DNA of 7,968 nt from Deltaproteobacteria bacterium (GTDB taxonomy: Bacteria; Myxococcota; B64-G9): positions 1 through 7,968 of the forward strand of contig JAUVAM010000137.1 of assembly GCA_030591745.1 (NCBI GenBank), written 5' to 3'. Each line of letters opens with the position of its first letter. Position 1 is the first letter of the stretch. The translations under genes were made by a program, and so were the position numbers. The notes beneath the pieces are model-generated. The model did no database searches and was not told the origin of the DNA. It saw only the letters and a list, made by a program, of their open reading frames with translations. Shown here in pieces: positions 4,758-7,968 of the stretch.

Positions 4758-7616
4758 ATGGGTCTAAAGTTTACGCGGGCGTTCCCAATCTTCTTTTGTC
4801 TTGCCGCCCTGGCGGCGAGCCCGGGCTGTAGTGATCCAGGCAAATCTTTACTCATCACCGAGGTCTCGCCCGCCGAGGGCGCATCGGGCGTGCCCGTAGA
4901 CGCCCGCATTGAAGTCCACTTTGATCGCCCTGTGAAACTATCGGGCACGGACGCCGTCTTGAGCCTGCAAGATGCGAGCGGCAATTTCGTTGCCGGTGAT
5001 CTGGCTGTCGGAGCCGGCGGTGGCCCCCTGACATTCACGCCCAACCGCATGCTCATCGCCGGAGGAAACTACGAGGCGACCCTGGCTGCCGGCACGGTTA
5101 CCGCCTTAGAGGGCGATACCAAAACCGATCTGCACACATGGTCTTTTACAGTCGTCGAGGGCTGCCAGATGGAGCCCACGGACGCGGCACGACTATCTGC
5201 CGGACCCACGGGCGACGGTGCCATCATCATCCCCGGTGGCCGACGCATCACCCCGCCCGGCGATCAGATCATCTTGGGCTCCCTCCCGACCCGGATCGCC
5301 GCATGGCCCAATCGACCCTGGGTGGTAAGCTCCGACAACGGCGAGGGCCTGGGCTACAAGATCCAAAGCCTGAGCCTCGTGAACATGGACTCGGCCGAAC
5401 TGCTGCAGACCATCGAACGCACCGTGCCCGACGGTTACTTCTATGGTTTGGCCATCTCGACAGACGGCTCTCGACTCTACGCCGCCGGTGGCAGCGGTCA
5501 GACGGTGGAGGTCTTCGGTCCAAGGGCTGACGACAGCGGCCTGGAACTGCTTTCCACCTGGCAGGTATCTGGCTTCCCGGGCGGGCTGTTGCTGGATGAA
5601 AACAGGGGCTTGCTTTACGTGCTGGCGCATCTGGGCGGAGAGCTGGTCGCCCTGGATGCGGTCACCGGCGAAACCCGCTTCCGCACGGCGGTGGGCAAAA
5701 TGCCCTATGACCTGGTGGCCTCGGCCGACGGAGGCAAGCTCTTCGTGTCCATGTGGGCCCGCATTACGCTTTCCGATCCGGGCCACGTGGTGGTGGTGGA
5801 CGCAGAAACAGGCGCGGTCGAAAAACGCATTGAAGTAGGCAAAAACCCGGAGCAACTCGCCCTGACCGAAGACGGACGATTGCTGGTCGCCTGCTCTGAC
5901 TCGGATCGGGTAGACGTCATCGACGCGGCCACCGAAACCCTGGTGGACTCCTGGCCGGTCCGCGCAGACGAAGCGATCGACCCCCAGGGCGTGAGCCCGG
6001 TGGCCCTCGAGTTGGACTCGTCCCGAGGCCGGCTGTACGTGGCCGCAGCCCAAAGCAACAGCGTCGAAGTTCTGTCCTTGGCCGATGGCAGCCATTTGGG
6101 TTCCATCCCGGCCGGCTGGTACCCCACGGATGTGGTCCTCAGTCCGGATGGGCAAAAACTGCTGGTGCTCAACGGCAAAGGGGAGGGCTCCGGCCCCAAG
6201 ATGCCGGGCGTCCCCGGCGATATGCGCGGCAGCTTGAGCATCATGGATGTGCCCGGGGACTCAGCCCTCGTCGAGGGCCTGGACCAGGTACGGGCAAACA
6301 ATGCCTACCCCACTACTTTTTTCCCGGAGCGCTGCACCGGCAAATTCTTTCCCGTGCCTCGAGCTCTCGGAGAGCCCTCACCGATCAAGCACGTGATCTT
6401 CATTTTGCGTGAGAACAAAACCTACGATCAAAACCTGGGTGACCTGGAAGGCGCGGACGGGGATCCTTCCCTGGTCATGTTTGGTGAGACCATCACGCCC
6501 AACCTGCACGCCCTGGCCCGCGAGTTCTGCAACTTGGACAACTTCCACGCCGAGATCGAAGTCAGCGTACAAGGGCATTACTGGAACACGGCCTCGACCA
6601 TCAACGACTTCTCGGAAAAAGTCTGGCACGCGGGCTACCGCGATTCCAGCAGAGTACCTTCCACGGGCACCATGCAGCCCGACTACCCCATCGGCGACTT
6701 CATCTGGCACAAACTACAAGACGCAGGCATCGACTTTCGCAATTACGGCGAACCGCTGGGCCTGGCGGGCGAATACGAGCGTTTCGCGGATCACGTGAAC
6801 ATGGATTACATGCTGGACCTGGCCCAATACCTCTACGACAAACCCGACGCCGAAAAGGCTCAGGTCTTCTTGGACGAGGTGGAAGCGGGTATTTTCCCGC
6901 CATTCGTTTACCTGGCCCTGCTCAACGATCACACCTGGGGCGGCTCGTCCGGCAAACCCACGCCTCAGTGGATGGTGGCCGAAAACGACTACGCCACGGG
7001 CCTGGTGGTGGACACGATCAGCCGCGGCCCCTATTGGCACGAGACCCTGATCATCATCACCGAAGACGACCCACAAAGCGGCGCTGATCACGTAGACAGC
7101 CACCGCTCCATCGCCCTGCTTGTTTCGCCATATACTCGCAAGGGATTCACCTCTTCGGTTCACCACGGTTTCTCAAGTCTGATCCGGACTTATGGGCTCA
7201 TCCTCGGCATGCCGCCCTTGAACATGATGGACGCACAGGCAGCCCCGGTGAATGAATGCTTCACCAGTCAGCCGGATTTTTCGCCTTACGAGCTGCGCCC
7301 CATGCAGGTAGAGTATGCCTTGAACCCCACCCGCTCTCCCGCGTCGGCCGCATCCGAGCACATGGACTTTTCAAAACCGGATCGCGCAGCCGGCTTGGGT
7401 GCCGTACTTTGGTGGGCCACCCGCCCCGGCGAGCCCTTGCCCCCCGAATTGGCCCACGAAAAGGCCGCCCTGGATGCCAGCCTGCGCCGAGCCCACGAAT
7501 CGCGCGGGGCCTTGGATTACGATGACGACGAGGAAGAGGAAGAAGAGCGTCGGGCCTTACCCATCCCATACGGATGGAAGCCCTGGAACGAGATAAACAG
7601 AAAGGACGGGCCATGA
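4758..7616 (+). CDS. Lipoprotein with Ig-like domain, YVTN beta-propeller and phosphoesterase domain
   Basis: A 952-residue predicted surface lipoprotein. The start at 4758 (GGAGG at 4743-4747, AAGG closer) puts a signal peptide directly at the N-terminus; the TTG at 4728 would add ten residues. The lipobox is S-P-G-C24, less typical, and Ser at +2 suggests outer-membrane sorting. Domains: Ig-like (Big_5 type) about 32-134; seven YVTN/YncE-type repeats about 176-498, with DG-x-x-L-x-V cores and VDAETG/IDAATE turns; phosphoesterase (PF04185, alkaline phosphatase superfamily) about 542-845. Likely catalytic and metal residues by analogy with AcpA-type enzymes are E552/N553 (RENKTYD), S603 in SVQGHYW, D770/D771 in ITEDDPQ, and His/Asp in DHVDSHRS. 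The fusion matches proteins annotated as bifunctional YncE/alkaline phosphatase family; substrates are not established. The C-terminus carries an acidic run of three Asp and six Glu (922-930). The gene overlaps the next by 4 bp. Confidence 0.9.
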   Translation: MGLKFTRAFPIFFCLAALAASPGCSDPGKSLLITEVSPAEGASGVPVDARIEVHFDRPVKLSGTDAVLSLQDASGNFVAGDLAVGAGGGPLTFTPNRMLIAGGNYEATLAAGTVTALEGDTKTDLHTWSFTVVEGCQMEPTDAARLSAGPTGDGAIIIPGGRRITPPGDQIILGSLPTRIAAWPNRPWVVSSDNGEGLGYKIQSLSLVNMDSAELLQTIERTVPDGYFYGLAISTDGSRLYAAGGSGQTVEVFGPRADDSGLELLSTWQVSGFPGGLLLDENRGLLYVLAHLGGELVALDAVTGETRFRTAVGKMPYDLVASADGGKLFVSMWARITLSDPGHVVVVDAETGAVEKRIEVGKNPEQLALTEDGRLLVACSDSDRVDVIDAATETLVDSWPVRADEAIDPQGVSPVALELDSSRGRLYVAAAQSNSVEVLSLADGSHLGSIPAGWYPTDVVLSPDGQKLLVLNGKGEGSGPKMPGVPGDMRGSLSIMDVPGDSALVEGLDQVRANNAYPTTFFPERCTGKFFPVPRALGEPSPIKHVIFILRENKTYDQNLGDLEGADGDPSLVMFGETITPNLHALAREFCNLDNFHAEIEVSVQGHYWNTASTINDFSEKVWHAGYRDSSRVPSTGTMQPDYPIGDFIWHKLQDAGIDFRNYGEPLGLAGEYERFADHVNMDYMLDLAQYLYDKPDAEKAQVFLDEVEAGIFPPFVYLALLNDHTWGGSSGKPTPQWMVAENDYATGLVVDTISRGPYWHETLIIITEDDPQSGADHVDSHRSIALLVSPYTRKGFTSSVHHGFSSLIRTYGLILGMPPLNMMDAQAAPVNECFTSQPDFSPYELRPMQVEYALNPTRSPASAASEHMDFSKPDRAAGLGAVLWWATRPGEPLPPELAHEKAALDASLRRAHESRGALDYDDDEEEEEERRALPIPYGWKPWNEINRKDGP

Positions 7617-7968
7617 GAACCTCCCGCCGCAGCACAACTTTGCTGCTCATCGCGCTAGCCGTCACCAGCCTGAGCGCCTGCACCCAAGACGCGGACCAGC
7701 CAATCGCCTTCGCCTCCCGCCTACCGGATTCAGGGGCCGCGGACAAGGCCCTGGCCGCGGACCATGCGCGCATCCAGGGTTTCAGCCCCAAGGGAGAGCA
7801 GGCCAGACTGGTGGAGTATTTCCGCAAATTCAACCGGGTGCTGCTCAACAGCAACGCAACGCAAATGGAGATGGAAACGGCCTTGCAGGAATTGCGCCTG
7901 GCCGCCAAGCGAAATCTGGAAGACTTCGGACATGAAGACATGCGCCGCTTGGGCACTTTCTTGCTGGA
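7613..7968 (+). CDS. Predicted lipoprotein, N-terminal part (runs off right edge)
   Basis: I do not recognise this protein. The ATG at 7613 overlaps the preceding stop in an ATGA arrangement, with AAAGGA upstream, so the two genes are translationally coupled. The visible 118 residues begin with RTSRRS, a hydrophobic stretch TLLLIALAVTSL and a good lipobox, L-S-A-C23, with Thr at +2, fitting export and outer-membrane anchoring. The mature part, after a short polar linker, is predominantly charged and helix-forming (for example EQARLVEYFRKFNRVLL and METALQELRLAAKRNLEDF), with no cysteines after the lipid-modified one. No catalytic motif is visible. Being coupled to the propeller-phosphoesterase lipoprotein suggests a partner or accessory role, which is inference from gene order. 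The C-terminus is outside the window. Confidence 0.85.
   Translation, partial: MRTSRRSTTLLLIALAVTSLSACTQDADQPIAFASRLPDSGAADKALAADHARIQGFSPKGEQARLVEYFRKFNRVLLNSNATQMEMETALQELRLAAKRNLEDFGHEDMRRLGTFLL

Noticed and set aside
5193..6155. Minus-strand open frame of 320 codons opposite the propeller region
   Set aside because: It mirrors the repeated propeller coding sequence on the opposite strand; composition is shadow-like and no domain is visible.
5286..6281. Propeller coding region as a DNA tandem repeat array
   Set aside because: The periodicity is at protein level only (YVTN-type blades); the nucleotide sequence of the blades is not repeated.

Overview
The window reads as ordinary chromosome of a GC-rich (about 60% by eye) Gram-negative bacterium, most likely from the Myxococcota or the former Deltaproteobacteria. 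Two predicted lipoproteins, a DUF4388 (PATAN-like) protein and a small HTH plus zinc-ribbon regulator fit that group. No rRNA, tRNA, CRISPR array, insertion sequence, phage gene or transposase was seen. The taxonomic placement is an inference from gene content.

Left part (1-2596, minus strand): a tight three-gene operon read leftward, ispG (isoprenoid precursor synthesis) -> DUF4388 protein -> pyrF (pyrimidine synthesis, running off the left edge). ispG and the DUF4388 gene overlap by 11 bp. The DUF4388 gene and pyrF are 3 bp apart, and the two downstream genes have clear Shine-Dalgarno sites. ispG probably starts at a GTG just below a perfect TATAAT, so its transcript may be nearly leaderless.

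Middle part (2597-4692): a short divergent intergenic region carries promoter-like signals for both directions. It is followed on the plus strand by a 111-residue HTH/zinc-ribbon regulator, then an intergenic stretch of 140 bp with a GC-rich hairpin, then malQ, a 501-residue GH77 4-alpha-glucanotransferase with all three catalytic acids.

Right part (4758-7968, plus strand): a large predicted outer-membrane lipoprotein with an Ig-like domain, a seven-bladed YVTN-type beta-propeller and a C-terminal phosphoesterase (PF04185-type, alkaline phosphatase superfamily). It is coupled by an ATGA overlap to a second, unrecognised lipoprotein that runs off the right edge. The two probably work together at the cell surface.

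The core genes are housekeeping functions. The parts with most unexplained biology are the coupled lipoprotein pair, the DUF4388 protein wedged between two metabolic genes, and the divergent control region at 2597-2710. Nothing in the window amounts to clear evidence of a new defence or mobile system.
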